Source: Litsea cubeba (lineage: Eukaryota; Streptophyta; Magnoliopsida; Laurales; Lauraceae). Taken from it: a stretch of 64,000 nucleotides of DNA. Positions 47,721 through 60,900 of this stretch are shown here, one piece after another (positions within the stretch are counted from its first letter, which is position 1; the number at the start of each line of letters is the position of its first letter). The translations under genes were made by a program, and so were the position numbers. The stretch covers positions 439,218-503,217 of the forward strand of contig CM022949.1 in assembly GCA_012931725.1 (NCBI GenBank), in the 5' to 3' direction. The notes beneath the pieces were generated by a model. It did no database searches. It saw only the letters and a program-made list of their open reading frames with translations, and had not been told where the DNA came from.

Positions 47721-47731
47721 TTTACTTTAGA

Positions 47732-48034
47732 ATTCATGTTTGGGTTGTAACAAAATTTTACATTGGCAGTCAACCTACCTAATGCAACCCTCCTTTACCC
47801 AGGCTTGGGACCGGCAGTAAAAAAAAACTATCCATCTAAAGTTTGACTATAAAACTTGATGGCCCACCAAGGGGAAGGGGTAGGCCAAAAAGGATGTAGA
47901 TGGTCGTATTAAAAACAGATATGAAGAAGAGTAACTTATTTGAGGATTTGGTTTGAGATAGATCGAAGTGGAGAAACAGAATTTGTGCGGGAGACCCCAA
48001 CATAGTTGGGACAAGGTTTTGATGATGATGATGA
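47732..48034 (+). mobile_element. Short RTE-related insertion with 11-bp duplication
   Basis: TTTACTTTAGA occurs at 47721-47731 and 48035-48045. The 3' end CCCCAACATAGTTGGGACAA followed by GGTTTT and (GAT)n is a common plant RTE/SINE tail. Upstream, CCCTCCTTTACCCAGGCTTG plus GGACCGGC matches the leader of the LINE at 42881-46070 in the opposite orientation. It is either a composite SINE or a LINE copy with an inverted 5' part. Confidence 0.6.
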
Positions 48035-48149
48035 TTTACTTTAGATGGGCACATTAAAGTTGTTTCATTTTTTAAAAATATATAGAATTCAAAGCAACAC
48101 TATAGTGGCAATTTTTTGTTTCTTTTTTGGTTATACAGGAGGTCCTGGG

Positions 48150-48703
48150 ATCATTACCTGTGATGGCTGCTTTAATGAAAATATTATTATTATTATTTGG
48201 GTGTAAAGTAAAGTATAATAGCTAATGGAAAGGATAGTGATAGCATCGAAGGCATCATATGCTACTGTCATGCGTCACACATCCTATCTTTCTCGGGTTT
48301 GATGGGATGGTGTTCGATGAACAAAGCTGAATTGCTAGCCTTGAGGATGAATTTGCAGGAGTGTGATTCGCTTTGCAGCATCCATTGGGCTTTGGTTCAT
48401 TGTAAAGCCCCATGGTCCTTGGACCTGGCAGAGAAATGCTTCACCTGGCCAATAGGCTTTTTGTTTCTATGATATCAATTGGTCAGCAAACGAGGCTGCA
48501 GATGCCTTAGCTGAGTAGGAAGTTTTCCGCCTGAGTTTGTTTATTTCTATTGATGGCTCCTTCCCTTACTGATTTTGCTCTTGTTCTCTATGGGTTTTGT
48601 TGGTTGTTTTTGGGTGCCCTATTTGGGTCTGGCTTGTTGGTATCTCTCTCTTGTACTACTAAGCTTTTCTTTTAATAAAAGTTACCATTTGAAAGAAAAA
48701 AAA
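48150..48703 (+). mobile_element. 5'-truncated L1-type LINE (RNase H end plus poly-A)
   Basis: 48325-48530 reads NKAELLALRMNLQEC and then, after a disruption, NWSANEAADALAE-stop, the typical C-terminal RNase H domain of plant L1 LINEs. A non-coding 3' region and an A-rich tail (48694-48703) follow. The left limit is uncertain. Confidence 0.7.
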
Positions 48704-48948
48704 AGCACATGGAAATGAGGAATGCACTATTGAGTTTATTATGCAAAGAAGTGAACAGATATTGTGATTATTAAAATGGTAAAATCTCTCAAATAAATGA
48801 AGGGGAAAAAACTTATTTGTACAACTTAATTATTCTACTTTGTTTATGAAAAAAGAAAGAACGAAAAAATTGTGCATCACTCTTTATATAGTTCTCTGAA
48901 AACCAGTCAATTCAACGTTCCAAGAATTTTTGTCTAAGTGCCTTGCTA

Positions 48949-48975
48949 CACTACAAGAAAACTGTGGACTGCGTT
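48949..48975 (+). mobile_element. Isolated CACTA-type terminus
   Basis: CACTACAAGAAAACTGTGGA matches the CACTACAAGAAAA end typical of plant CACTA/EnSpm transposons. No inverted partner (TTTTCTTGTAGTG) was found in the window, so it is a remnant or a chance match. Confidence 0.4.
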
Positions 48976-49610
48976 TCTCACCTATTAGAGTATCCACCGT
49001 AAATTTTTAGTGGATTCACTATTACAATGTTTTTTTTTTTTAAATGTAAATCACCCTTTCTTGATCATTGTAGCAATAACTTTCCATTCTGGATCATGTT
49101 GTCAGGGTGAACGGTTCATCTTAATTTGGTTTGACATCCAATCCAATTGCACTGAATGTAAATCAATCACATAAATAAGTGTTTCAAATCGATCTAGTCC
49201 ACCGCTTCATTATCTGCTGATCTGTTGTATTGTTTCTGACAATTTTGACTGGTTTAAATCCATGGAATGTTGTATTGTTCTGTTGTATTATTTACGGGCC
49301 TGTTGTATTGGTTAATGTTGTTCAAACTGCTCTTGCCTTCTTGGTGCTGGTTCTGGTTGAGCCTAGTCCAACTGGATGGTTCCAGTCCGGTTTTTATAAG
49401 ATGCTCTCAACAATTACCCTCTCTGGTAAAGGAGATTAACTCATTCTATTGATCAATGATGGCAACATATATCGAAACCATTAAAAGATTGGGAATGTGA
49501 ATGCATTTTAGATTAATGGTTTGGATTTTACAGTAATGTATTTACTAATGTCTCATGCTGGATCAGGTGCATGTTACATTCTGTGTGATACTTATCCAAA
49601 GGTGCTCATC
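48976..49610 (+). other. 5' flank or leader of the DUF1644 gene
   Basis: Several acceptor-like sites precede the start codon (GGATCAG at about 49560-49566). An untranslated exon probably joins here, but I cannot define its partner. In-frame upstream ATGs at 49521 and 49548 are less likely starts, because the family begins a short way before the TNWEDVLCPICLD motif. Confidence 0.4.
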
Positions 49611-51366
49611 ATGTCATCAAGCACCTTTAACAAGAGTGGGCTTGTATCAAGCTTTTTGGACTTGGAGCATGTTCAGTTGCATACGAACTGGGAAGATGTG
49701 TTGTGTCCCATCTGTTTGGATGTCCCCCATAATGGGGTCCTCCTCCAATGCTCATCCTACGACAAAGGCTGTCGGCCATTCATGTGTGACACAGGTCATA
49801 CGCATTCAAATTGTCTTGATCGGTTCATAACTGCAAATGGGATGTCAGCAGTGGCAAAGGTTCACTCATCTTCTGATGCAATGCCTGAGGAAAGTGTTCA
49901 CTCGATGGAAATAAATACTACTGTTCGGCCTGCTTGTCCCTTGTGTAGAGGTGAAGTGACTGGCTGGGTGGTTGTTGATGAAGCTCGTGTACAATTAAAC
50001 ATGAAGTCACGGTGCTGTGAAGAGGAACGTTGTGGATTTGTTGGTAACTATTCGGAGCTTCAGAACCATGCGAAGCTCGAACACCCTCATGCTCGACCAT
50101 CAGAAATAGATCCAGCTCGGCAACTTGATTGGGAAAATTTTCAGCAGTCCTCTGAGATTATTGATGTTTTGAGTACTATACATACAGAAGTACCACATGG
50201 TGTTGTGCTGGGGGATTATGTGATTGAATATGGAGCAGATGACAGGGGAGATGAGTATGAAGATTTCCCTGGGGATGATGGGAACTGGTGGACGTCCTGT
50301 ATTTTGTATCAGGTATTTGACAACTTTAGAGCATCTAGAAACCGAAGGAGGTCTAGGGTCAGCCAATCAAGAAGCGAGCGCCAACGTTCAATCTATGATG
50401 CTTCAGATTTGGATGATAGCTCGGTAACTTCTGTGGATTATGGGGAGTATGGAATTGATGAGATTGATGATGAGTTCGCTGTTAGGGGTGCCGGTGCCAG
50501 GGGAGGCTCCAATCGTCGCAGGTCAATAGAACGTATTTTGTTAATATTTTTTCCATTTTCAATTGGTTTCTTACCAAACTTTTTTCTGAAGTTGCATTTG
50601 GCTTACCGCCCATATTTTTAGTAGACTGAATGGAACTAAATCATTTATTTTTGGGAATAATAGGTTCCTGAGTAATAATGATGTTAAATAGAGTCTTGAA
50701 CAATTCTGTAGATATTGGACACTGTATTGTGGTGATTGGGACCAATCTGATGGGCAAGAAAACCTTCTGGAAGGACGTAGCCAAGCAATCTTATCCTATG
50801 AGTAAACAGTTAAAGGAAAAATATTAATTAGGAGAGGTCCAGAATGAGGGCAAATATTGGGTTTTTTTGGCTCCAAACACAGCAATTGATGGACAGCCTC
50901 CCGGTGAAAGTGGGGCTCATCTGATCAATGGTCTGGCTCAGCAGAGCATTACTGAACTTGCACCGAGTGCATGAGGATTCCATACGTCTTAATGTGTCGG
51001 AACCCTATGATCCCTCTTATTTAGATGATTGCATCCTTTCTACATAAAATATATTCTCCACTATGTATTATTTATGATTGCATCCATCAAAGAAGATATA
51101 TAGATACCAATCAAATAAAAAGAGAGATATATAGAGGGGGGAAAAAAAGAATGTACAAGACAACTTTTAGAGTTTCGAGTACTTCTTTGAAGTGGAGGAC
51201 ATGTTTGTTTTTTGTGTGCAAGTGTGTGCCATTTATCAGCAGAAATTAGTTTAATTGCATCCTTTTGTTGTAGTTGTCATAGTCAACAATCACTGATTAT
51301 TTTTAGTTGATACTTGTTCCCTGTTGCAGTTCTCGGAGGCGTCGCTCCCGCTTCTATGATCACTAA
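49611..51366 (+). CDS. DUF1644 RING/C2H2-like zinc-finger protein, 2 exons, 315 aa
   Basis: Coding exons are 49611-50521 and 51330-51366. The GT-AG intron splits an Arg/Ser codon and the frame closes RRRRSRFYDH-stop. Residues 25-72 hold the DUF1644 signature (TNWEDVLCPICLDVPHNGVL, CSSYDKGCRPFMCD, HSNCLDRF) with Cys/His positions C32, C35, C47, C54, C59, H63, H65, C68. A further pair, CPLC, is at 109-112. A C2H2-like segment follows (CCEEERCGFVGNY with H153 and H158). The acidic segment about 225-245 and the Arg/Ser-rich, then Asp-rich C terminus are usual for this plant-specific family. Arabidopsis members are stress-linked, and the biochemical role is not settled (RING-like, possible ubiquitin ligase). 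No lesion is seen. Confidence 0.92.
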
Positions 51367-52935
51367 GGGTACCATGTAGGCCATGTATATTACCATATCC
51401 ATCTTGTGGGAACTTCTGTTTCTTCTTCTCTTTTTTTTTCACAGTTTAATGTCATATACATGTCTTTCTGGGACCCTAATGCGACTTTGGGTGTGTAATA
51501 TGTTCCATGATATGGCATGATCCTTCTATTATCTGTACATTGCATCAACCCTGTCAAATTGATTCTTTTGCTTTCAAGCTTAATTTAATGTCAGTTCATA
51601 TCAGGGTGTTCTGGGTCTTGCCACTGCACTACTCTATGTTGAAGTAGGCAATATGAATCCGTGAAAAACAGGGTCAGTATGGTGAATGATGTTTAAGAGA
51701 AATGATATTATATTATATTCACAGGTCGCTATCATTTCGGCCTTAAGTCGACATAGAGTATTGGTATAGATAATGGTTTGAGGTTGACAAGGTGGTATTG
51801 TGCACATCAATACCTACCTGTAAGTAACAGCTTTTTTCTTTGCCATTAACCAATTATAGGCTAACTGAGTGCAACACAACCGAGTTCAAGGACCTAAAAC
51901 AGGATATTTGAGCTGTGATATCATTGGGATTGTTGCTTTTCTTATGCACTAGATACGCGAGCGCATGATTTGTGGGGGCTGGTTGGAATCATCAGTTTTG
52001 TGGTCCTAAAGTTTAGGCCACGTCCAATCCATTTCTGAAACAGAAGGTACGTCATGTTTATGGATGTCCCAAGTTTTGTCATATCTACCATCTCTATACT
52101 TGAATTGTTCAGCAGTTTAACAAGACTGATGACCCTAGAGAGAACAGGCTGTAATGATTGTGATAGTTCAATAGTTCATCTGCCAGTCCACATGCCATCA
52201 TCTTGCCAGTCCTTGCAGTTTATATGCTTTGCAACCATGAAGAATGTCTGCCAAACTTGTCTTAGATTGATGTTGATATGGTGCAGTAAATGATGAAGTA
52301 GAATTTGTAATTCTGTTCAAAACTGTGTTTCAAAGAAGCCAAAAGAATTTTCTTCCCTACCTTGTTCGACCATGGTCTATGGACCATGAACTCTTCACCT
52401 CTTTCTTCTACGGTTGATTGGGCAAAGCTCATCAATGTTCACGGTGATGACTCTCGTTTAATTTATGTGGGTCCTACTTTTGATTCATTTAAGTATTTCA
52501 CATGATAGGCATCCAAGTGGAATGGCATTGGATAGAAAACGTGCTGTGCACCGACCACCATTCGCATCAATCGATTGTCAAATTAAAGTTTCAAGTTGTA
52601 AATCAAATTGCTTGGGCTTCATATATTATAAATGAATCAAGGAAGATGGGAGATGAGTTCCAAGCCATCAATCACTACCTGATCAATTCAAATATGAGGA
52701 AAGTAAACATCCTATTAGCCTTCAGCATCACTTCATTGGAGGTAATTAGGCTATTACAAACATGAAGATGAACTGCGTATTGGACGTGATTAAGCAAATA
52801 TTGTGGAGATTGAAGATTACCAACTAGAGGTCAACCTCCTCTGGTTTATTCCTCACAGTTCAGGGGTGGGTCAATGAGTGGCATGTGACTGTTTACACGT
52901 GGCGCTTTGACTTTTGGAAAAACATGATATTTTTT
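51367..52935. other. 3' region of the DUF1644 gene, then non-coding
   Basis: The 3' UTR probably runs into 51400-51600 (pyrimidine-rich, then TTTAATGTCATATAC). No gene was recognised beyond. Small open frames at 52054-52293 and 52502-52765 show no domain. Confidence 0.4.
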
Positions 52936-53037
52936 AGTCCTCGTGTGAGGATTTACCCCACGGTGACCCCACGGTAAATCTGGCGGACCATGATTGATCC
53001 ACTCAAGGTCACCGTGGGGTAAATCCTCACACAGACT
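52936..53037. mobile_element. Inverted-repeat MITE (long hairpin)
   Basis: The left arm AGTCCTCGTGTGAGGATTTA continues to CCCCACGGTGACC (52936-52968). The right arm is its near-perfect reverse complement (53007-53037: GGTCACCGTGGGGTAAATCC, then TCACACAGACT). The loop is short. Confidence 0.85.
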
Positions 53038-53161
53038 AAAGGATGCCTGCGGTAAACCTGGCGGACCATGATTGATCCACTAAAGGTCACCGTGGGAGAA
53101 ATCCTCAGACGATCCCGATTCGATATTTTTGCCGACGATCCCGATTCGATATTTTTGTGGT
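53038..53161. repeat. Duplication of the MITE right half plus a 27-bp tandem pair
   Basis: 53050-53108 repeats the loop and right arm of the MITE (CTGGCGGACCATGATTGATC, AAGGTCACCGTGGG). Then GACGATCCCGATTCGATATT and TTTG occur twice in tandem (about 53109-53134 and 53135-53161). Confidence 0.85.
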
Positions 53162-56100
53162 GGGCATTCTGATGGCTTCAATCACGTTCACACGGGCCAT
53201 TGGGTAAGATGTTACATCTTTTGAAATGATTAGATTAGCAGTCTGGAACGAGGGAAAGCTTTTCTTGCTTCAAACAACTGGAGTTTTTGACAGATCAACC
53301 ATTCTCCCATTTCTATGACTAAAATTCAGATAATGATGTTTGACTTTTGATTAATACATTTTTTTTTTTTTACTTTTTTGCTCCAGATTTTATGATATAA
53401 TCTGATAAATATATATCGCAGCTGATTAATCTCATAATATCATGGTCTTTTATAGGATGGATACCCTGACTGTAGAACCAAAAGATATATGGTTTGGATA
53501 GACCTAGGATTAATGATTTCCTTGGTTTTCAATCCTTCTCTCTCTCAAGTCTCTCTTTGGATGAGAGGTTTGGTTCCATCTTATCCTTAAAAAGGTTTTC
53601 TAAACCTACCTAGAAAACTTATCTGATATTAGGATTTAAATTCAAGATGAAAAACCCACTAACCAAAATAAAGAAAAGGGGCATTTTTCTGTTGTTTGAG
53701 TGGGCCCCATGTAACACATGCCAAACATATCCCATCTCCATCGCCACTTACATTATTCATCCGTCACCTCTTTAATAATCCTTTGAAAGAGCTCATTTCA
53801 CCATGAGTCCGTTCCTAATTCGTATACATACCATGCAAAGTGCAATCAGACAGGAAACTGAGAGCTTGAGCTGGCTGGGTTGTGCTTGGCTTATTTTCTC
53901 TATATGGCACCATTGAACAGAGCTCAACTCAGATGGGGAAAAGGAGTGCATAAATAAATTGAAGAACTGGTAAGAATGAAAAGACACCAAACTAACCCAC
54001 GTTGCATTTGAATAAGCCCTCAAGGGCCATAGTGTGAAGTCCACATGCATCAATAGGAAGCACCATTTTGGGATTGTGAGAAAGCAGAGTGTTCCAAATG
54101 TAATTATCTTAGATAAGGATTCTCCTTTAAAAATATATAATTGATAACAACTATAAGTTCCAAATGCTAAAAAAAAAAAAACTATTTCTTATCTCTCATC
54201 ATCTGTTCTACCTAATTTGTGACTCTCCTATCATGAGAGAGAGAGAGAGAGATCTATTCCATTTCAATTGTGATTTTGGTATTGCCACTTGGATTCCATT
54301 CCATCTACTTAAAAGTAGTGAGCACTACACTACTCCTACCTGCCCATATATATACAAATAAGGAGCATATGTTATGCGACGAGTGTGCAAAACAAACAAT
54401 TACACAAAATGGGTGCAAAAGAAGAGTGTTTGTTATGTTCCATTATACTTAGATCATTGACCTTTCTTGTCCTTGTTCATTGGATTTTTCATCATTTGGG
54501 GTTCTTTGTATTGGAAGTTGGAACCGTTTTCCAAAATTTTAAGATAATTCCACAAGCATCTCATCAATAAAAATCAACCCTAGTTTTCTCTACACATTTC
54601 ATTTTAATATCATCTACCTACTAGAAAATGTGAGGAGACTATAGTAGATTACTAGTAGAACTGAGTAGCAGTGGTTTTTTAACTTAAAACTACAAAGAAT
54701 CTCCATCAAATGGTATATAAAATTTAAGCATGAGGTGAAGTAGATAGGGAGGTGTCCATGAAAAATAAGATCAATATTGGCATCAGACAGTAGTGGCAAC
54801 TAAAAAAACTGATAAGATTGTAATGGTAATCCAGATCAATGTATTGATGTCTTGATGTAGTTTTATTAGACTGAAAAGTGAAAATAGTAGTCCTTATTGG
54901 TTAGTCAACCTGTATTGACTTTCTCAGTTGTATGTATTGGCTCGGATCGGTTGGGGGTAAATATTGGCTCGTATTTAGGGTATATGCTGCGGGCTGCCAT
55001 ATACTTTATCATAGCTGGTCGCTTTATCTATGCTCCTTATCGTATGGGGTAAATAATCTTACTTTTCCTACTCTTTATGCTATAGGGTTTTTTATAATTT
55101 ATATTTTATCTTCATGGAAAAGGATCTTACTTACCTTAAAAAAAATGGTAGAGAGAGAGAGGGATATTTAAAGATAAATAGAAGAAAGACAAGAACATAC
55201 ATTGATACAACTTTCTTTTGATTGTTTTGTGTGGTAGTGTCTTTCCATAGAAAATTCCTCCAAATTTAGTTCAACTAACACAGATGATGTGTTTTGATAG
55301 AGATGCAAGTGCCACATGGTGCAGTCCCCACATCCACCTGTCCAAATGGCCATAACTCATGCTAAAAAAAAAAACTAACCAACTCTTCTAATTGTTTCTA
55401 ATTGTGATTGAATATTTTACTTTAGGAAAAGGGAAAGTTTTCCCATTAAAATTTATTGTCCTTGTACAATAATCAGATCCATTGATCATTGTTTGCTTTA
55501 TTTTGATACAACTTGGTAGAATGGACAATTAAAAGGAATTATTGAATGGCTCACAATAACCACTATTGATTTTTTTTTTTTTTTTTTAAAAAGAGAGTGG
55601 TATCGATCCTTTAACCCTTGACCTCTTGTATATACTCCTAATCAAGTGGCCACTATTGATTTTTAATTGTAGGGCTAGCAAGTAAAAGCATCCATTGGGA
55701 CTGATATTTCGTTTTCTTTATTTTTTTTATCTGATGAATGAAAACACAAAGTGAAAAAGTAGAGATAAGCGTGCCCTAAATAGCTAATTCCTACTTGATT
55801 AGTGCACGTTTGGCATATCTATTTTCAGTCTTTATTTGTCTAAATGTCTAAAGAAGGTAGAGGATTGAAAAATAAGAGCATTTGACATACAATTGTACCC
55901 TCTACCCGCTTTAAAAAAGTAAAAGCAAAACCTCTTAAAATGAAAACCCCCAATTCTAGCTTCTGAAAATAAAAACCAAAGCGTCTAAAAAAAAAAAGAT
56001 AGAGATAAAAAGTTTCTCTTTTTTTTTTTTTAAGACGAAGCATATTTTTTAATTTTAGCTTCTTAATTTTTACAAAACTATTTTGGATGGCTCTGACGGA

Positions 56101-57999
56101 ATGAAAGTAGAGATACCAAACAAGACTTTAGTTTTCAATTCCTGGAAGGTAAACTCTCAATCAAACGGAGAAAAGAACAATGAGAAAATCAAATCCATGC
56201 ATCATTTACACCAATTCATAGTCCTACTACTCCAGTTCTGCAACCCAAAAGCTCAACCCATTCACCTGCTGAGTGTTCAACCGAGTACTTAGTCATACTC
56301 AGCAAACTCAGTCTCAGCAACTATGTCTAGCCAGGTTGACTCAGCCGAGTCGATCCGAGTCATTCCGAGTTTTTGATGGACGATATTTAAAAGTATCACA
56401 CCCTTAACCCAACTTCCAACTGTAACTGGTGAATGAAATTGGTTGCCCTTATTGATGTGGGAATTTGAAGTTGACAGGGAGGTGACACTAGAGCCAGACT
56501 TCTCCTTATTTATTTCTGGCCACATGGCCTGTATAATAGTACCACATATCAACAACATGCCAGTTATGCATGCATGAAAGGTTGCATTCACACTACCTCA
56601 TTTTAGAGTTTCTCATATATGATAGAAAGTAGGAAAGATAAAAGACAAATCATGTCATTTTCATGGCAAGAAATTCCTCCATGTTGGAGAATATTTTACT
56701 ATATTTGTTTGTATATATACAAAAAATCTTATTATGGAATTTATGACAATTAGTTTGCGAGGCGATTATGAACCAACCCATGATCGATCTACCTCTCCAA
56801 CATTCACCAATTTTCTTAGGATGCATTTGTGTAACGCTGCGAAAGAGAAAACTTATCTAACAATAGAGGTGTAAAAATGAGTACTGTATTACTTTGAAAA
56901 TTATCGTGCGCTTATGTTGTGGAACTTGCCTCATCTTACACTCATCCAACTCTCACTAAGATTGAAATGACCCCTTTTTTTTTTACAAGTTTATATATAT
57001 CATTCATAATTGAGGTCTCAAAATCTAATAACAATTTGGTTTTGTTGATTTTTAGGGCTTGTATAATTCATGCATATGAAATTATCATTCATTGTTGGAT
57101 TTTATAAAAAAAGAATTGCTTGTTGTATAGCCATTAAGCTTCAAGGACTTAAAATTAAAAGGCTAGGATAATTTCATCAACATCATATCTCAAAAAACTC
57201 TCATCCACATCGATAACCCCTGGAAAACACAATCATGGTTAAGCGATATTAGTACCTTCACCTTGGTATCACACACATAAACCCTGGGACTTTAAGTTGG
57301 AAGTATCACTCCTGGACAGGCAGCCCACCTAGCAAATAAAACACCCACCCATCCACCCACCCACCCGTCTTCTTCTTCTTCTTTTTATTGTCACGCATCC
57401 AAATAGACTCAACACCATTTTGAGTTTGATTGAGATCTCCACACATACATATACATCTAACACATCAAATTATCGAAATCCAACTGCACAAGACGTCTTA
57501 ATTATATGGCTAACAATAAACTAGAATATTAGAAAAGTCCACATACTATATGTACACAAAAGATGATTTGTATCTGGGCAAGGGCATTGACCTCTTCTTC
57601 TCTAATCAAAGGCTGTGGGGTTGGTAGTAACAATCCCATTCCCTCAATATATACATTTTCTATGTTTAAGTTGTCCCGTGTAATGAGACTATTTCGCAAA
57701 TGCCACAGTTTACTAAATTGTTGATACACAAATTCCCTCCCTTTCAGAATTCAGGCTGTACAACTCATGGGCCCCTTTTCAGATGGATGGAGCAAAATGA
57801 GCATAAACAAAAGCTCACATTGATCACACAATCCAACCAATCAAGCGGAGGCCATCATGTCGATTGTTATGATGAAAAACGATTGGTGTTTCTAAAATTG
57901 ACAATGAAGTGGGCCCGAGGTTGAGATCATCCCCCATCTACAGGGTCCACACATTTGACTGGTCTGGATTGGCAGGTGAGATGCTGCGAGATGGCAGGC
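53162..57999. other. Intergenic, no gene seen
   Basis: AT-rich sequence with T tracts (53361-53372, 55571-55588), a GA repeat (54235-54253), a GACTCAGCCGAGTC-type degenerate palindromic block (56330-56370) and a CCCA repeat (57344-57366). The frame at 56289-56591 (minus) has no recognised domain. 57700-57999 is probably the 3' flank of the kinase gene. Confidence 0.5.
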
Positions 58000-60900
58000 C
58001 TATGACATTTGTGAGCTGCCAATGGAATCTGGGAGAGAGGTTGAGAAGGGGTTGCTCTGGCATTCAAGATCATCAGAGCCCTCCCAATCCAAATCATCAA
58101 AACCCCAGAACTCATTCTCTTCCTCCTGCTCTGGCATCTTCCAAGAGTCTTGTAGAATCTCTCCATCCTCTAGAAGCTCCAAAACCTGCCAATCAGTACA
58201 TGTATGATGCAATATTCATACAAAACAGTGGATGACAATAGAAAACAGAAGGATTCTTACTAATTACTACAATTTCCACTAGTCATGTGGGTCTAGTTAA
58301 CCCAAAATATTGGCTTAAGAACAGACCAAAACCAAAATAGTTTTACCCCATTTTTGTACTGCTTATATTAGTCAAGACTCAAGACAACTGACTGAATCCT
58401 CAATTCTGCTACAAAGATATAATTTTTTATTGTTATATTATACTGTAAAATCATATCTTAATTAGCAGAACAAAGACATACTAAATGGAGGCAGCTTGAA
58501 GGTTTGGGAGCAGGAAGAAAGCTTGGTTAAAATTGAGAAACACTTTTTTATTGTATACTGTTATGCTTAGATACCTGGTAGCAGTTATGGAACAAAATGA
58601 AAAGCTTGGCAAGGATACTGTAAATAGGGGTTAATGGGCAGTCAGTAAACTGAAGATGAGACAATAGGGTATTATGTGATCGCCGAATGCTACTTCGATT
58701 ATAAAGGGATTTTTTGTAAGATCCTCTGTATAGTATGGTAATCCATAGCACCCTTCCATCCTACTCATGAAATGGATGCAACTCATCAAATGGATCAATT
58801 GTAGCGCATGGCGGATGTGAGCTAGTCTTCAATCACATTGCATCGAATTAGTCCATCTAATTCATCATCATCATCACATGGCAATCGAATTAGGCCTCAA
58901 TTCATCAAGCATCATGCATCATCATCAAAGCCTTGTCCCAGCTATATTAGGGAATTAGTCCATCAGATTAATAACAGATAAATGAAAAATCTAAAAAAGA
59001 AAAAAAATGAGAATCAGTCAGAGCTTTATTTAATTGGTTACCTACTCTGTTATTGAGTGGGTATTTGGAAAATCAGCTTGTGAAGGAGGGCTGTTTCTTG
59101 CCGTCTTCACTTGCCAGATGCAACAATTGTATATAAACAAGTGAAAATGAAACCTTGTGTAAAACAATCTTTGAAGAAATCAATGCTACATTTCTAGGAA
59201 GATGGATTAAATAACCCAGCTTCCCATTTTCAATACAGAAGAGGCCACTGTCGGTGGTCCATACCATAGGGTCTCTCAAGTTATATTTCAGATTGGTTGT
59301 CTTTTAAATCTCCTGATTTATAAGATTTGACCATTTGATTGGCAGACTGCAAAAAGACAAATCACAGTTTTAGACACAGTAAGGGCCAAAGAGTGCATCA
59401 ATAATGTCACATTCAATACAGCTGCCCATTCCATCTCACTTCTGAAAAGAAACAAACAACCAACTCCCTTCATCAAATGATAATCAATATTTTCTAAATA
59501 AGATAATCCAAACCTTCATACATATTCATTTTGGCCTAACTCTTCATATTTTTACCATCTTGACGGATGGATGGCTCAGATCATCTGAACAAATGATCAT
59601 TCAGTAGTCAGGGCATCCAAAGCTACTAGTTCCTATCCAATAGTCTATTCAATTTAGAGGTGAGCATCACGTTACAGTGCAAAGCCCTTGTGAGTATTAT
59701 TTCTTTTTCTGTTCTTAAGACATATAATTTTTAAATATCTTTGATCAGGAAAACCTATAATCTTTTACAAAAAGAAGCAACCAAAATGATATTGAGGTGC
59801 TTAGAAAAGCCATCTGCAATGGATGAAACAGGAAGTACCTCGACCATTGTAGGGCGCCAGATCGCAGATGCTCGAATGCAGAGAGACGCTGTGAAAGCCA
59901 GCGTCTTCAATTGCTGAATATCGTAGTCTCCACAAAGCCTGTGATCCACCAGAGCTTCTATGTTCTCGTCGTTTAAATGGGGTTTGGCCTTCAGAAAGAA
60001 AAAAAAATTCAAAGGAAAACAAACAAGAAAGTCACTTTAAATGAAACTCCTTTTATCAAGAACTGAAAAATCAAAACCACATCTTTGAAACAAATAAAAC
60101 TACAAAATATACAAGTTATATATAAAGACTCATAACCTAGCAACCAATTAAAAGCGAAAATTTGAAAGTTTTTCAGGTTCACTGGTTGCATTGGATATAA
60201 AAGATGTTACCAGATTAGGCATTCATAAAAATCAGTCCTAATAGAGGTTGCCAGCCACTGAATTAACAACAGTGATTGGAAGTCATTCACTAGTTTTTAA
60301 TAACCATCATTCCATTACCATAGATTAGATGCCTAACCATGCCCATTGAAGCTGATTTTAGTAGATGCCAAATTGCATAAAATGCTTCAAGAAAAAATTT
60401 TAAAAAAAAATTTTCATTAAAAATATACAGTAAATGTCAATAAACTAGCGTCTCCATATAGATGGACTGAGGATTAGACGATAATATAGACTGGTTAATA
60501 CTTAATAGCATAGAAAGGAGATGTACTTAGTCAATCAAATAATGAGTTCACAGAGAAATCCTATATTATAGTGCAGTGTGCTTTATGTTTTTCTTGAAAT
60601 CAACTTGTTCTGGAAAATCCTGTTGTGCAATATCGAAAAAACTTTTGATTCTTTTGCACTTACTGAATCTATACCAGTTCAAGTATCTGGTATGAATTGT
60701 ATGTATACAAGATGTTGCTTAGAGTAACTTGTGAATAAACCAAAATGAAACCAATTCAAGCTCAGGGGGACTTACCCAGTTAAGTAAGCTCTGGTGAGAC
60801 CCATCCACAGGTTTTCGACCAGAGATGATCTCCAGGAGAAAGACTCCAAAAGCAAAGACATCTGTCTTCTCATCAACAATCCCATGCATGAAGTATTCTG

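Noticed and set aside
56289..56591. 100-codon minus-strand frame
   Set aside because: Overlaps a repetitive GACTCAGCCGAGTC-type block and has no domain. Not enough to call a gene.
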